A stretch of 64,000 nucleotides of DNA from CBDFGK01 sp965247075 (GTDB lineage Bacteria > Pseudomonadota > Gammaproteobacteria > Pseudomonadales > Halieaceae). The DNA lies in NCBI GenBank assembly GCA_965247075.1, contig CBDFGK010000003.1, positions 930,001-994,000 on the forward strand. Reading direction: 5' to 3'. Both the position numbers and the translations under genes were made by a program. Positions 17,049 to 26,571 of the stretch are shown piece by piece. Every line of letters starts with the position of its first letter. The stretch's first letter is position 1. The notes beneath the pieces were generated by a model. That model did no database searches. It was given only the letters and a program-made list of their open reading frames with translations, and was not told where the DNA came from.

Positions 17049-19898
17049 ATGAAAAAAAGTAAACTTAGCCTCGCAGTACATGTTGCACTTGGTGTCGGTA
17101 CTGCCTCAGCGCTGCCGTTCATCGGTGTCGCTAATGCGCAAGAGGGTATACTCGAAGAAGTTATCATTACCGGCTCTCGTATTTCGCGCCCTGACCTGGA
17201 CGCGGTCAGCCCATACGTCGTGGTTGGCGCTGACGAGTTCAGACTCTCGGGCAATTTGAACGTCGAACAGAAGCTGGCTGAGTTGCCTTTAACTCTGCCA
17301 TCCTTCGGGGCGAGTTCAAACAACCCCGGTGACGGAACAGCGCGGGTTGACCTGCGCGGCCTCAGTACTTTCCGCACGCTGGTGCTGGTCAACGGTCGGC
17401 GCTACATCCCGGCGACGCAAACCGGTGTGGTCGATCTTAACTCTATTCCCGGTACGCTGATCAAACAGGTCGATGTCCTGACCGGAGGGGCATCGGCGGT
17501 ATACGGCTCTGACGCCCTGGCTGGCGTTGTCAACTTCCAGTTGATTGACGATTTCGAAGGTGTGGAGATTACCGGCCTGTACGACCTCGCCGACGAGGGT
17601 GACGCTGAAAAGTACAACGTGGATATCACCATGGGTGGCAACTTTGACAACGGTCGTGGTAACGCCGTGGTCTACGCATCCTACTCCAAACGGGAAGCGC
17701 TGTTTCAGGGGGACAGGGAATACTCCTCCCTCACGAAAGGTGAAGGCACTGACGCCAACGGTAACAACATCCTGGTCAACGCGGGTTCATCCGGTGTACC
17801 GGGTACCCGTACATTCAGTGGTCATACGCTGCCCAACGGAGATACCCTTGGCCACTTCGCCGAGGATGGCAGTGGTCTGGTGTGGGATAATGTTGCCAGT
17901 CGTTTTAATTTTGCACCCGACAACTTCCTGCAGTTACCGCAGGAGCGGTATTTAATTTCTGCGGTGGCACACTACGACATCAACGAGAAAGCTACGGTCT
18001 ACTCGGAGTACGCTTTTACCCATAACAAGGTTCCCCAGGAGCTGGCGCCGACACCCGCGTTTACTTCAGTCATGGTTAACCCCGAGAGCGTGTTCTTCGC
18101 CCCGGACGTGCAGGCGGCGCTCTCCGGCACACAGGCCTCCGACACCAATGGTGACGGCGTCATCGATAACGACGATAACGTGTACATGTATATCGGTCGC
18201 CGCATGGTTGAGAACGGCTCTCGTCAGGCAATTGATACCCGCGACGGTTTCCGCATATTGGTCGGTCTTCGAGGCGACATCAACGACAGCTGGTCTTATG
18301 ACGGATACTATAGCTTCTCCGACCTGGAGCGCAGCACGCAGCTAAACAACGACGTATCGAACAGCAGGTTTCAGCAGGCTATCTCTGTGACCGATGACGC
18401 CCTGGCCTGCCAGGATCCGTCCGGTGGCTGTGTCCCGCTAAATATCTTTGGCGCGGGTAATATCAGCCCGGAGGCCGTCGACTTCGTCAATATTGGTGCG
18501 ACCAACATAACCAGTATTGAACAAGAGGCTCTTCAGTTCACTGTGGCTGGTGAGCTGATGACCCTGGGCAGCGCCAATCAAGCCATCGCCGTTGTTATTG
18601 GTGCTGAGCGCCGCGAAGATAGATCGAATTTCAGACCGGACACATTCCTGTCTTCAGGCGACGTGTTGGGCTTTAACGCCGGTGAACCAACTGGGGGCGG
18701 CTTTGATGTCGTGGAAGTCTTTGGCGAGATTTCAATTCCCCTGGTACAGGACAGACCTGGCGTCCAGGACCTGACGGTGTGGGGCGCGGCTCGAACCTCG
18801 AACTACTCCAACATCAAGGACGATGTCGTCTCCTGGGCCACTGCCATTAACTACGCCCCGATAGACAGTGTGAGATTCCGCGTGGGCTACCAGGAAGCGG
18901 TGCGCGCGCCCAACGTTGACGAGCTGTTCGGGGGGGCTGCAAATGGTTTCCCCGGCGCCGTGGACCCCTGTACGGCGGATGGTTTCCAGGCCGGGATTAC
19001 CGATGCAGCGCTGTGTGAAGCAACGGGTGTACCAGCCGGTCTGGTTGGCGTGTTCGCCCAGGCCAACTCACAGATTGAAGGCACGTTTGGTGGCAATCCT
19101 GAGCTGACTGAAGAGACCTCTGAAACGTTCACCCTCGGTGTTGTATGGGAGCCCCTGGACGGTTTGGACATTTCGGTGGATTACTATGAAATCAAAATCG
19201 AGGATGCCATTGACGTACTGGGTGGCGGACTAAGTAATACCCTGTCTATTTGCTACAACACAGTGAAGAACATCAATTCGGCGTACTGTAATACGATTCA
19301 GCGTCGCCCAGACGGCACCGTAAACAACGTGGCCATCCTGAATGCCAACATTGGCGTGATTGAAACTTCAGGTGTCGACCTGAATGTTCACTATGTAACT
19401 GAGGTCGGCTGGGGTATCGGCGGCAATGGCTCGACGCTTAGCTTTGGTCTTAGCGCTACCTATCTGGACGCATATGACGTGACGCCGGTAGCCGTTCTAC
19501 CTGAGGAAGTCAATGAATGTGCCGGTGCCTACGGTGCGACCTGTTCCAACCCCCGTCAGGAAATCTTGTGGAACCTGAGGTCAACCATGACCTCAGGTGA
19601 CTGGACACTAACGGCGTTGCTTCGCTATATCGACGAAACCGAGGATGACCAGATCGCACTTGGAACAGCTGTGGAATCTGATTTTGCAGCACCGACCATT
19701 GGCGATGAGTACTACCTTGATCTGGGCGGGTCATACCAGTTCAGCGAAGGCTTTTCCATAAACGTGGGCGTCAACAACCTGTTGGATACCGAGCCTAACC
19801 AAATCGGAGACGGTTCCAGTAGCCAGGGAAATACCTGGCCGGAAACGTATCCATTGTTTGGACCTCGTTGGTACGCGAGCTTCGCCTATAAGTTCTAA
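17049..19898 (+). CDS. TonB-dependent outer-membrane receptor
   Basis: I take the ATG at 17049 (MKKSKLSLAVHVALGVG) as start because a signal peptide follows directly, ending near VANAQ; the in-frame ATG at 16944 would bury it. The mature protein opens with a TonB-box-like EEVIITGSRI. The plug domain has LRGLSTFRTLVLVNGRR and VLTGGASAVYGSDALAGVVN. A large beta-barrel follows and ends in the aromatic residue of WYASFAYKF, as outer-membrane porins do. At 949 residues it is the usual size. Residues 365-376 (DTNGDGVIDNDD) match a calcium-binding EF-hand loop in a likely extracellular loop. It imports an unknown substrate. The hydroxylase, sulfotransferase and SapC neighbours suggest a peptide or carbohydrate ligand. 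Confidence 0.93.
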   Translation: MKKSKLSLAVHVALGVGTASALPFIGVANAQEGILEEVIITGSRISRPDLDAVSPYVVVGADEFRLSGNLNVEQKLAELPLTLPSFGASSNNPGDGTARVDLRGLSTFRTLVLVNGRRYIPATQTGVVDLNSIPGTLIKQVDVLTGGASAVYGSDALAGVVNFQLIDDFEGVEITGLYDLADEGDAEKYNVDITMGGNFDNGRGNAVVYASYSKREALFQGDREYSSLTKGEGTDANGNNILVNAGSSGVPGTRTFSGHTLPNGDTLGHFAEDGSGLVWDNVASRFNFAPDNFLQLPQERYLISAVAHYDINEKATVYSEYAFTHNKVPQELAPTPAFTSVMVNPESVFFAPDVQAALSGTQASDTNGDGVIDNDDNVYMYIGRRMVENGSRQAIDTRDGFRILVGLRGDINDSWSYDGYYSFSDLERSTQLNNDVSNSRFQQAISVTDDALACQDPSGGCVPLNIFGAGNISPEAVDFVNIGATNITSIEQEALQFTVAGELMTLGSANQAIAVVIGAERREDRSNFRPDTFLSSGDVLGFNAGEPTGGGFDVVEVFGEISIPLVQDRPGVQDLTVWGAARTSNYSNIKDDVVSWATAINYAPIDSVRFRVGYQEAVRAPNVDELFGGAANGFPGAVDPCTADGFQAGITDAALCEATGVPAGLVGVFAQANSQIEGTFGGNPELTEETSETFTLGVVWEPLDGLDISVDYYEIKIEDAIDVLGGGLSNTLSICYNTVKNINSAYCNTIQRRPDGTVNNVAILNANIGVIETSGVDLNVHYVTEVGWGIGGNGSTLSFGLSATYLDAYDVTPVAVLPEEVNECAGAYGATCSNPRQEILWNLRSTMTSGDWTLTALLRYIDETEDDQIALGTAVESDFAAPTIGDEYYLDLGGSYQFSEGFSINVGVNNLLDTEPNQIGDGSSSQGNTWPETYPLFGPRWYASFAYKF

Positions 19899-19922
19899 GC
19901 AGTAATTGTGACGTAAGATTAA

Positions 19923-19950
19923 AACGGCGAGCATTGCTCGCCGTTTTTTT
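19923..19950 (+). terminator. Rho-independent terminator after the TonB receptor
   Basis: A 10-bp perfect stem (AACGGCGAGC / GCTCGCCGTT) with a 3-base loop is followed by a run of seven T residues. It ends the receptor transcript 24 bases after the stop codon. The next gene starts 23 bases later and would depend on readthrough or its own promoter. Confidence 0.9.
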
Positions 19951-19972
19951 AGCTTTCAGGAAAGGTTGGCCG

Positions 19973-21814
19973 ATGACCGTTGAAAATGCCGCCCGCTTTC
20001 ATCGATTGTTACAGCAGCTATTTGTAGCTGTGCAAAAAAATGATCCAGCCGCCAGAGGCAAAATCTTTTCCTTGTTGGAAAAAACCCCCAAAGAGCCCAA
20101 CTTACTGCACCTGGCTGCCCTGGCATATCTTGGTAATGGGGAGCTTCAGCAGGCAGTTGACTACTTTCAGCGCTCCCTGCAAAGTCACAGCAAGCAACCT
20201 GAGTTACACAATAATCTGGCCAATACCTACCAGAGCGCAGGGGAACTCACAGCGGCAGAAAAGCATTACCTCGCAGCGCTCAAGCTGCAACCGAAGTACC
20301 TGGATGCAATGAAAAACCTGGGGCTGCTCCTGATCAAACGGGAGCGCTACGCCGAGGCTGACCAGACGCTGCGGCGTGCCCTGGAGTTGGCTCCAGGCGA
20401 CGTGGCCGTGCTCACCTCATTGGGCAACCTGTGCCGGGAGCAGGAACTGTTCAACAGCGCAGTAGATTACTATCAACAGGCGATATCGATAGATCCCGAC
20501 TATGTCAACGCACTGCACAACCTGGGCCTGTGCTACAAGTTCCTCGAGCAACCTGAGACGGCCATCGGTTATTATCAGCGGGCACAGGCGCTGGCGCCCA
20601 AACTCGCTGAAATCGATCTGAACTACGGCAACGCCCTGTTTGAACTGGGGCGTTATGAAGACGCCGAAGTACGGTACAAAAGCGCAGTGGGAAAAGCGCC
20701 ACTACTGATTATTGCCCATGAAACCCTCAGCGAGTTGTACTGGCAACTGGGGCAACACGACAAGATTGAGGAAAGTTATAAGCGGGCAATGAAGGCAGAA
20801 CCTGATCACCCGGGACTGCGCCTGTCACTTATCAGGCTACTGATGGCTGTCGGGGAATTTGATTCCGCAAAATTGCTTGCCCAGGACTCGCTCGAACGGT
20901 GTCCTGGGCCAGAGTTATACCAGGCTCAGGGAAAGTTGTTTGCCAATGAGTTGGATTACCCCAGGGCTCGAGATTGCCTGGAAAAGTCTCTTTCCCTGGC
21001 ATTCAGCCTAGAGGCTGCCCAGGACCTGAGCAAAGCTCACATTCTCGAGCGGAACTACGATCAGGCCCTGGAACTGCTGACGGCGGCGCAGCAGAGAGTG
21101 CCAGATGACCAGTTAAGTTGGGCACTGAAAGGACTCTGTTGGAGATTGTCGGACGACCCACGCTACCAATGGCTGATCGACTATGAGAAACATATACAGG
21201 CTTACATCTTACCAAACCCCCCAGGTTACTCCAGTCTGGAAATGTTCCTGGAAGAATTGGAGGATGTACTGCTGAACATGCACAGTACACATTTTTCACC
21301 CTCGCAACAGACTCTCAAGCATGGCACACAAACCCCGGGAAGACTCCTGCACAAAAAACATCCTGCGATTCAGCTGTATAAAACCATCTTGACGGAAGTT
21401 GTACATGAGCACATCGACCATATGCCGGAAGATGATCAGCACCCGCTGCTGCGCCGAAAGAGCCATGATTTCATCTTTGCCGGCTCCTGGTCGGTAAAGC
21501 TGGGCAGCGGCGGATTTCATGTTAATCATGTCCATCCGCAGGGCTGGATTAGCTCTGCCTGTTACATTGCCATGCCAAAGCAATCGTCGGCAACGGCGGG
21601 GCAGGACGCCTGCATCAAATTCGGAGAAAGCGGCTTGGGATTGGGGGAGAGAGAAGTCATTGAGCGCGTCATTCATCCGCGGGCAGGGCAGCTTGTGCTA
21701 TTTCCGTCATATACCTGGCATGGAACCCATAGCTTTGAATGTGACCAGAACGACTACCGCCTGACGGCTCCCTTTGATGTCATTCCGAAAATAAGCGATA
21801 GCGCCCGGCCCTGA
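19973..21814 (+). CDS. TPR protein with C-terminal 2OG-Fe(II) oxygenase domain
   Basis: The ATG at 19973 follows an AGGAAAGG ribosome site; the longer in-frame start lies inside the terminator hairpin and is unlikely. The 613-residue protein has about nine tetratricopeptide repeats in the first 370 residues (for example ALKLQPKYLDAMKNLGLLLI and AISIDPDYVNALHNLGLCY). A PF13759-type oxygenase follows, with GGFHVNHVHPQGWISSACY, the distal histidine in SYTWHGTHSF and the arginine in DYRLTAPFDV. The TPR part probably docks a protein or peptide substrate that the oxygenase hydroxylates. It may be cotranscribed with the receptor by readthrough. Confidence 0.87.
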   Translation: MTVENAARFHRLLQQLFVAVQKNDPAARGKIFSLLEKTPKEPNLLHLAALAYLGNGELQQAVDYFQRSLQSHSKQPELHNNLANTYQSAGELTAAEKHYLAALKLQPKYLDAMKNLGLLLIKRERYAEADQTLRRALELAPGDVAVLTSLGNLCREQELFNSAVDYYQQAISIDPDYVNALHNLGLCYKFLEQPETAIGYYQRAQALAPKLAEIDLNYGNALFELGRYEDAEVRYKSAVGKAPLLIIAHETLSELYWQLGQHDKIEESYKRAMKAEPDHPGLRLSLIRLLMAVGEFDSAKLLAQDSLERCPGPELYQAQGKLFANELDYPRARDCLEKSLSLAFSLEAAQDLSKAHILERNYDQALELLTAAQQRVPDDQLSWALKGLCWRLSDDPRYQWLIDYEKHIQAYILPNPPGYSSLEMFLEELEDVLLNMHSTHFSPSQQTLKHGTQTPGRLLHKKHPAIQLYKTILTEVVHEHIDHMPEDDQHPLLRRKSHDFIFAGSWSVKLGSGGFHVNHVHPQGWISSACYIAMPKQSSATAGQDACIKFGESGLGLGEREVIERVIHPRAGQLVLFPSYTWHGTHSFECDQNDYRLTAPFDVIPKISDSARP

Positions 21815-21860
21815 AGAGCAACGATATAGGCTAAAGATGCCGACCGGTGGATGCGACGAA

Positions 21861-22586
21861 TCAGTTCTTTAGAGGATCCTGTCCGGTTCTGAGCCACCCG
21901 GTAATCGAGTAGCGTGACGCACCAGCGAAAGGCGTGACGTAGGACACTGAGTGAGCTTTCGGAATCCTGAACACATTCAGGGCGTTTAATTTCGGCATAT
22001 ATGCCTCTTCCACATGGCCATTGCTGTCAAAAAACTGCAGGGCACCTCCCCAGTTGCGATCCCAGCCAGGCGTCATGTTCAGCACATACGCCGCGACACG
22101 ATCCTTACCATAGACATTGTCGTCGTGGGAATTCAGAAAATGTCCCAGAGAGTAACAGGTGGCCTGTGCATCGATAAAACCGATTTCTGGCTCAGAGGTC
22201 AGGACCCTGCAGAAATCCAGAAACTCCTCGCCGTTCAGGAATTCAAAAATCGTATTGAAAAAGTGATTGGGCATGAGTTTTTTGTGGTACACATCGTAGA
22301 TAGGAATGTTCTTGTTCAGGTATTGAAAACCAAGCTGCGCCTGCGTGTACACGATTTTGTGGAAATCAGCCAATTGACTGTCGTCCAACTGCGACAAACT
22401 GTCTGCATCGACGTCGGTGTGCTTGTTGTTGGTCTGGAACACAAGATTCCATTTTTCTTGCCGGCTCAAACAGTCGTATATCTGTTGCGCCGATTCCTCC
22501 GACAAGATACCGGGGATATGTACACGCCCGCGCTCCCGAAAAGTATCTTTCCAGGCGTGGGGCGAGACCTGATCACATAATTTCAC
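21861..22586 (-). CDS. 2OG-Fe(II) oxygenase, prolyl-hydroxylase family
   Basis: The protein has 241 residues. The HxD metal motif is in HFLNSHDDNVYGKDRVAAYV, the strand WDRNWGGALQFFDSNGHVEE is typical, the distal histidine is in PKAHSVSYVTPF and the 2OG-binding arginine in SRYSITGW. It closely resembles the gene at 6952 in layout. It converges with the TPR-oxygenase gene and diverges from the sulfotransferase gene with a 97-base intergenic region. The N-terminal segment (GRVHIPGILSEESAQQIYDC) matches the start of this oxygenase group. The substrate is unknown. Confidence 0.83.
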   Translation of the reverse strand: MKLCDQVSPHAWKDTFRERGRVHIPGILSEESAQQIYDCLSRQEKWNLVFQTNNKHTDVDADSLSQLDDSQLADFHKIVYTQAQLGFQYLNKNIPIYDVYHKKLMPNHFFNTIFEFLNGEEFLDFCRVLTSEPEIGFIDAQATCYSLGHFLNSHDDNVYGKDRVAAYVLNMTPGWDRNWGGALQFFDSNGHVEEAYMPKLNALNVFRIPKAHSVSYVTPFAGASRYSITGWLRTGQDPLKN

Positions 22587-22683
22587 GGGATTGCTTTTCT
22601 GCTAGTATTGGGCGCAAGTGAGTACTTGACATACTCGAGAATATATCACATCGCTTGCCGACAGAGTATCAAGAGGCGCATGC

Positions 22684-24537
22684 ATGCCGTCAACAATCTT
22701 ACCGCTAGCTGAAGCTGCGCATCAGCGAGGAGACCTTGTCGCGGCCAAGCGGCTTTATAGCCGCGCCCTGCAGGAAAAAACAAACAGCGCCGACGCACTG
22801 TATGGGCTGGGAACCATAGCATCGCAGGAAAACGATATCGATAATGCGCGGCAGCTGTTGGCAAAGGCGTCTGCTATTCAACCGAAGGCTGCCGACATAG
22901 CCTTCAATTACGCGGTATGCCTGGACAGGGCAGGAGACCGGGACGGGGCAGTTGTTGAGGCTCTCCGTGCGGCAGAGCTTGCAGCCAACGACGAGTATTT
23001 TTCGAATACCATCTGTCAGTTGTTACTGAAGCTGAACCAGGCCAAAGCAGTGCTGCAGCTCAAATCGAGGCACAAACACTACCAAACCAGCAGCCGCATT
23101 TTACGCGCCAAGGCACATGGCTTTCTTGGCCAATGGGACAAAGCCGTATCGCTGCTGCGGGCGCTGAGCGTTGTACACCTCAACGATCCAAAGATATGCC
23201 GGGAATTATCTATCGCGGCGGGCAGGCTTCGGGACTATCCCCTGGCGATCGACAGCTACCGGCGTTATATGACACTTATTTCTCCGGATGCCCATGACTA
23301 CTTAAGACTTGCCGATCTTTACCTGCTCGCCCGAGACAGAAGCAACAGCTCTGAACAGCTATTATTGGCCGCATCATCAGGCGCTTGTGACACCGAATAT
23401 TACGTCTTAAAAGCTCGCCTTGAGCGCTTGAATGGAGACAACTGGCTCGCCCGCGCCAGCTGCGAAAAAGCACTGGGCTTGCAACCGAGCAATGGCCAGG
23501 CATGGAACATTCGGATTGAGACGGCCGATCCAGAAGAGCTTCGCGATTTGATTGACCGGATTAACACCGAGATCGACTTCAACGCTATCGGTGAACATCA
23601 CAGAGAATTGGTCCACTATGCGCTGGCAGATGCTCACCAGAGACTGGGCGAGCAAAGACAGGCATTTGCCAGGCTGAAGACAGCAAATGCGCTGCAAAAG
23701 TCTGCTTTGCACGCCAAGCAGGCCGATTACGATTTTAGCCAGAACGAATTCCAGGCTGACAGCACCATAAAACATTTCCAAAGAATATTTTCCCACGCGA
23801 GTGATATACCGGGCCAACCCACGCCCATTTTTATTGTCGGCATGCCACGCTCAGGCACAACCCTGATGGAAAGGCTGCTGTCACAACTGGAGGACGTGAC
23901 CGCGGGTGGTGAGAACGAGGCATTGGGATTCCTGGCAACGCAATATCAAATAGATGTGAACAATGGGCACCTGCCATTGCCGGCGTCCACAACTTCTGAG
24001 CAGTGGGAGAAAATTGCACTGCAGTATTTCGCACGGGCGCCAGTTTCAAAACAATATTTGGTCGACAAACTGCCGCACAATTTTAATCACGTCGGTATGA
24101 TCCTATCCCTCTTCCCCAGCGCCAAAGTCATTCAGATGCGACGCGACCCCAGGGACGTGTGCCTCTCCATTTACTCGCATTCATTTCCAGATGGTCATAC
24201 ATACGCCTGTGATTTTGACTCCCTGGCGCATACCTTTAAATTGAGCAGGCAACTGATGGATCATTGGGCGCAGTTGGCCCCGGATCGCGTGCTGGATGTC
24301 AATTACGAGGGCCTCGCCGCCAATCCCTCGGCCGAAGGCCGGAGAGTTGTAGAGTTCTGTGGTCTGCAGTGGAGTGATCGATGCCTGGAATTTTACAAAA
24401 ACCCCGGCGTCAGTTTTACCTTCAGTGAGATGCAGGTCAGGGAGGCCATCTCAGACAAACGCGTCGGCCGTTGGAAAGAATACGAAAAGGAACTGGGTGA
24501 CATGTTTACTGCATTAACAAAGCACGGCCTTCTTTAG
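22684..24537 (+). CDS. TPR-containing sulfotransferase
   Basis: The 617-residue protein has TPR-like repeats over residues 1-350 and a PAPS-dependent sulfotransferase domain after residue 375. The 5'-phosphosulfate loop is IFIVGMPRSGTTLMERLLSQ and the 3'-phosphate site is KVIQMRRDPRDVCLSIYSH. The C-terminal VGRWKEYEKEL is typical of the TPR-sulfotransferase family, whose fold resembles tyrosylprotein sulfotransferases. The TPR half probably binds the acceptor. Together with the hydroxylases around it, this suggests sulfation of a hydroxylated or tyrosine-bearing peptide (inference). Confidence 0.9.
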   Translation: MPSTILPLAEAAHQRGDLVAAKRLYSRALQEKTNSADALYGLGTIASQENDIDNARQLLAKASAIQPKAADIAFNYAVCLDRAGDRDGAVVEALRAAELAANDEYFSNTICQLLLKLNQAKAVLQLKSRHKHYQTSSRILRAKAHGFLGQWDKAVSLLRALSVVHLNDPKICRELSIAAGRLRDYPLAIDSYRRYMTLISPDAHDYLRLADLYLLARDRSNSSEQLLLAASSGACDTEYYVLKARLERLNGDNWLARASCEKALGLQPSNGQAWNIRIETADPEELRDLIDRINTEIDFNAIGEHHRELVHYALADAHQRLGEQRQAFARLKTANALQKSALHAKQADYDFSQNEFQADSTIKHFQRIFSHASDIPGQPTPIFIVGMPRSGTTLMERLLSQLEDVTAGGENEALGFLATQYQIDVNNGHLPLPASTTSEQWEKIALQYFARAPVSKQYLVDKLPHNFNHVGMILSLFPSAKVIQMRRDPRDVCLSIYSHSFPDGHTYACDFDSLAHTFKLSRQLMDHWAQLAPDRVLDVNYEGLAANPSAEGRRVVEFCGLQWSDRCLEFYKNPGVSFTFSEMQVREAISDKRVGRWKEYEKELGDMFTALTKHGLL

Positions 24538-24547
24538 GGACTTGTGC

Positions 24548-25711
24548 CTACACGGGAATGGCGCGCGCGGAAAGCCAGTCCAGTCTGGCTTGAATGGTAC
24601 ACCTTATAGCCTCCTGTTCTCCCGGCGAAAGATCTGGATGCCACACCGAAAAAATCAAAACTACTCGCTCATCCGCGCTGTTATTGACAGCCTCATGCAA
24701 AAACGTGTCATCAAATATGAAGACCTCGCCCTCTTTCCAAACATGCTTTTCACTGTTAACGGTAAGCCAGCAGTTTTCAGGAACCATGAGCGGCAGATGA
24801 ACCGTCAAGCTGTGGTTAGACAGGCCATAATGGGGGTTTATATGCTGCCCGGGCTTGAGTACCGAGAAGAATACTTCGTATGGCTGTTCAGATAAGCCGT
24901 ACAGGGGAACTTCGGAAAGTGCAGAGAGCGTTTTCGGAAATAACAACGAGATATTTTCCTGGCACTCGCCGTCTCTGAACAGGTCCAGGGCGGTCCAGTT
25001 CAGCGACCCGACCAGGGAACCGAATCCGGCCTGTGGTGACACCCCGGCAGCTAAATATGGCCGCCCCAGTTCAGCGACCCGAGGCATGGCAGCCAGGAAC
25101 TCCTTCTTTATATCTCCAGCCACGTCTTCCAAATGCCTGACCCAGGGCATACATTCCATGCTGAGACTGGTAGACAGGCCAGGCACATAAAACAGTTTTG
25201 GCTGTTGCTTCGAATCCGGAAAACGAAATGGCCTGTCATGGGTACGGGTCCATACTGCCTCGGCAATTCGCCCGTGGCGTTCATCCGCGCCTACCGCGCC
25301 CCGATGTAAGTCACTCAGATGCGCTCGTACCGCGCTCATTGCAGCATCAAAGCGGAGCCGGGTTTCCGGCGATAGTGCCTGGACTTCTCCAGATGCAGTT
25401 GTCACCTCGGTCAGCTCTATGCCCAGCGAGTAAAGGGACAGCGCTTCCGTCACACGGCCCAGCTTCCTGAACCAGTAGCCCGCATACAGGTACGCTAGGG
25501 GATTGTCAGGGGAATGTTTCAGGCACTTCAAATGCGCTGCCGTCGCATTGGCCTCGACACCGATTTGTTCTTCAACAACCGCCAAACGGTGGTAGAGCTC
25601 CGCGTCTTCCGGCGTGCTGGCGGACAATACGCGGAGTAGCTGTAATCCTTCCTGATCGCTTCCTACCGAAAATGCCCGCTGTATCTGCGACTCGAGCTCA
25701 CGGTTGTCCAT
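24548..25711 (-). CDS. TPR protein with aspartyl/asparaginyl beta-hydroxylase domain
   Basis: The 387-residue protein has three or four TPR-like helical pairs at residues 1-110 (for example AELYHRLAVVEEQIG and NPLAYLYAGYWFRKLGRVTEAL). A PF05118-type hydroxylase domain follows, with the metal histidine in QHINPHYGLSNHSLTVHLPL, then VWKEGEVFIFDDTFLHEAVN with the second histidine, and the arginine in ERVVLIFSVWHPDL. These enzymes hydroxylate Asp or Asn side chains. The gene lies 5 bases after SapC on the same strand and converges with the sulfotransferase gene. Confidence 0.88.
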   Translation of the reverse strand: MDNRELESQIQRAFSVGSDQEGLQLLRVLSASTPEDAELYHRLAVVEEQIGVEANATAAHLKCLKHSPDNPLAYLYAGYWFRKLGRVTEALSLYSLGIELTEVTTASGEVQALSPETRLRFDAAMSAVRAHLSDLHRGAVGADERHGRIAEAVWTRTHDRPFRFPDSKQQPKLFYVPGLSTSLSMECMPWVRHLEDVAGDIKKEFLAAMPRVAELGRPYLAAGVSPQAGFGSLVGSLNWTALDLFRDGECQENISLLFPKTLSALSEVPLYGLSEQPYEVFFSVLKPGQHINPHYGLSNHSLTVHLPLMVPENCWLTVNSEKHVWKEGEVFIFDDTFLHEAVNNSADERVVLIFSVWHPDLSPGEQEAIRCTIQARLDWLSARAIPV

Positions 25712-25716
25712 GACAG

Positions 25717-26490
25717 CTACCCAGGCGGCTGAGAAATCTGGCTGCGCTCCTGTAAGCTATTCCAGTTCTCCATGGAAAAAAGGTGTGCAAAAATAAAGGA
25801 CAGATAGCCTTTTGAATGCAACTCGTGCAACTGTTCAGGGCTCAATGATCCAAGCTTCTCGCCATCGACAGCATAATAGGTTGCCAACGGTTCAGAGTCG
25901 GAATCCGCTTGTGGCGTAGCAGACTGCAGGGACAGTAGGCCCAGTTCTTTGAGTTTCACCGTAAATTCGTCGGTACGCCGGCGCTCGGCTTCATACTGCC
26001 CACAAAAATCCGCCATGCCCTGGGTACGTTGCGACAATTCATCCCCTTCAAAAAACGCATGTTCCGGCAGGTCCGAAACGGCAGCTGAAGCGCGGTCAAT
26101 CACCAGCGCGAATTTATCATCATCCCCCTTGGCGAAAGCAAAGGGATAGCGACGTAAATAGGACGGAATATAGCAGTGCGCTTCCCAGTTACCCTGGTCA
26201 TCAACAAATAAATTGTCCAGGTCTTTGATCGACAAAACCGCGAGTGGCAGTACGCCGTCCTGGCCTGAAAATACAACCGGGTAATTTTTTTGTGCAGAAG
26301 ATATCTCTGCCGCCAGCAAGGGGACTGACATAATCCCCTGGGCAAATTCGTACGGTTTGTCCGGCGTGGTCATCCCCAGGTGGCCGTGGTCTTCTTTTGT
26401 CAGAAGCTCGGGCTGCCGATACAAAAACATGTTTCCCTTGGGAAGCTCCAACGATACCGCGCCCCTGGCAAATTCGGTTGCATCCGTCAT
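25717..26490 (-). CDS. SapC family protein
   Basis: The 257-residue protein matches the SapC family (PF07277): FARGAVSLELPKGNMFLYRQ, VPLLAAEISSAQKNYPVVFS, LPLAVLSIKDLDNLFVD, YIPSYLRRYPFAF and DEFTVKLKELGLL. SapC was first linked to S-layer production in Campylobacter, but in proteobacteria it commonly accompanies TonB receptors and hydroxylases, where its role is unclear. It is first in a two-gene operon with the TPR-hydroxylase. The region just upstream (26491-26571) is AT-rich and probably holds the promoter; IS debris begins beyond it. Confidence 0.9.
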   Translation of the reverse strand: MTDATEFARGAVSLELPKGNMFLYRQPELLTKEDHGHLGMTTPDKPYEFAQGIMSVPLLAAEISSAQKNYPVVFSGQDGVLPLAVLSIKDLDNLFVDDQGNWEAHCYIPSYLRRYPFAFAKGDDDKFALVIDRASAAVSDLPEHAFFEGDELSQRTQGMADFCGQYEAERRRTDEFTVKLKELGLLSLQSATPQADSDSEPLATYYAVDGEKLGSLSPEQLHELHSKGYLSFIFAHLFSMENWNSLQERSQISQPPG

Positions 26491-26571
26491 ATGAATTCGA
26501 TGATTTCAGTCACTTAAAAATGCAATGATAACGACATAAAAAGGTTCTGACATCTACTTTTTCCTGCCTTG

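Noticed and set aside
19934..19972. Upstream start of the TPR-oxygenase gene (MLAVFLAFRKGWP)
   Set aside because: It would begin inside the terminator hairpin; the ATG at 19973 has a good ribosome site.
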